This document shows positions 6,739-6,890 of a stretch of DNA of 6,890 bases, one piece after another. Location of the stretch: NCBI GenBank assembly GCA_023265355.1, contig JAHFTZ010000129.1:1-6890 (forward strand), written 5' to 3'. The notes under the pieces are model-generated. The model saw only the letters and a list, made by a program, of their open reading frames with translations. It did no database searches and was not told where the DNA came from. Every line of letters starts with the position of its first letter. The first letter of the stretch is position 1. Source of the stretch: Terriglobus sp. (lineage in GTDB: Bacteria; Acidobacteriota; Terriglobia; Terriglobales; Acidobacteriaceae). A program made the position numbers and the translations under genes.

Positions 6739-6744
6739 TTGCAA
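6717..6744 (-). promoter_or_regulatory. Candidate lexA promoter giving a leaderless transcript
   Basis: On the minus strand, TTGCAA (6744-6739, 4 of 6 matches to the sigma-70 -35 box), a 16-base spacer and TAGAAT (6722-6717, 5 of 6 matches to the -10 box). Only six bases separate the -10 box from the ATG at 6710, so initiation at the usual distance falls on or next to the A of the start codon. The lack of a ribosome site agrees with that. The boxes are seen; promoter activity is inferred. Confidence 0.5.
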
Positions 6745-6758
6745 CATCCAATTTTTTC

Positions 6759-6774
6759 GAACCTAAAAGTGTTC
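6759..6774. promoter_or_regulatory. GAAC-N8-GTTC inverted repeat upstream of lexA
   Basis: A short dyad, GAAC at 6759-6762 and GTTC at 6771-6774, lies about 15 bases upstream of the candidate -35 box. The half sites resemble those of Gram-positive LexA boxes (GAAC-N4-GTTC), but the spacing is eight rather than four, so it is not a canonical box. It is an alternative or additional operator candidate. The remaining sequence to 6890 contains no gene or RNA that I can recognise. Confidence 0.3.
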
Positions 6775-6890
6775 TTGCGGGGATACCCCTAATTCTTCGA
6801 GGGATTCAAGTATTCCCAAATTGAACCGATCTCTTAAGAAGATTCTCAGGATTTCCTTGAGTCGGTGCTGGGAGGCAAGAGAAGGTAGCA

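Noticed and set aside
6845..6861. CTCAGG-ATTT-CCTTGAG stem considered as a terminator
   Set aside because: There are only six pairs with a bulge and no T-run on either strand, and no visible gene ends there.

Overview
This looks like an ordinary chromosomal stretch of a Gram-negative bacterium with fairly high GC. The mix of genes suggests an acidobacterium of the Granulicella/Terriglobus/Edaphobacter type. It has a LexA with a DNA-binding domain resembling the Gram-positive type, an envelope adaptor protein, and a secreted DUF4097 beta-repeat protein. That assignment is inference from gene content and protein style; no rRNA or other marker is present. There is no mobile element, CRISPR array, tRNA or rRNA in the window.

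Layout from left to right. Positions 1-1533 hold the N-terminal three quarters of uvrB (minus strand; its 3' end lies outside the window). Positions 1534-1715 are a divergent intergenic region with two small inverted repeats. Positions 1716-3149 hold a 14-helix MFS drug exporter of the MdtD/HsrA/EmrB type on the plus strand. It converges on a phosphoglycolate-phosphatase-like HAD hydrolase (3146-3874, minus), and the two genes share a CTAG as overlapping stop codons. Upstream of the phosphatase, on the same minus strand, come a DUF4097 protein with a strikingly regular TGSG repeat (3895-4809), a MacA/HlyD-type periplasmic adaptor (4830-about 6044) and lexA (6105-6710). Positions 6711-6890 are the lexA upstream region.

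The four minus-strand genes lexA, adaptor, DUF4097 protein and phosphatase are separated by about 60, 20 and 20 bases with no visible terminator. They may be transcribed from the lexA promoter, which would put an envelope adaptor, a surface repeat protein and a phosphatase under the SOS repressor. The phosphatase fits a DNA-repair theme, because 2-phosphoglycolate is released when 3'-phosphoglycolate DNA ends are repaired. uvrB, the central nucleotide-excision repair gene, lies less than 2 kb beyond it.

The most interesting non-coding signal is just upstream of lexA. A plausible promoter has its -10 box six bases from the ATG and there is no Shine-Dalgarno sequence, which suggests a leaderless mRNA. 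The promoter is overlaid by three evenly spaced copies of GCGAA (11-12 bases apart), a good candidate for the autoregulatory operator. I see no clearly undescribed multi-gene system here; the novelty is in the regulatory arrangement.
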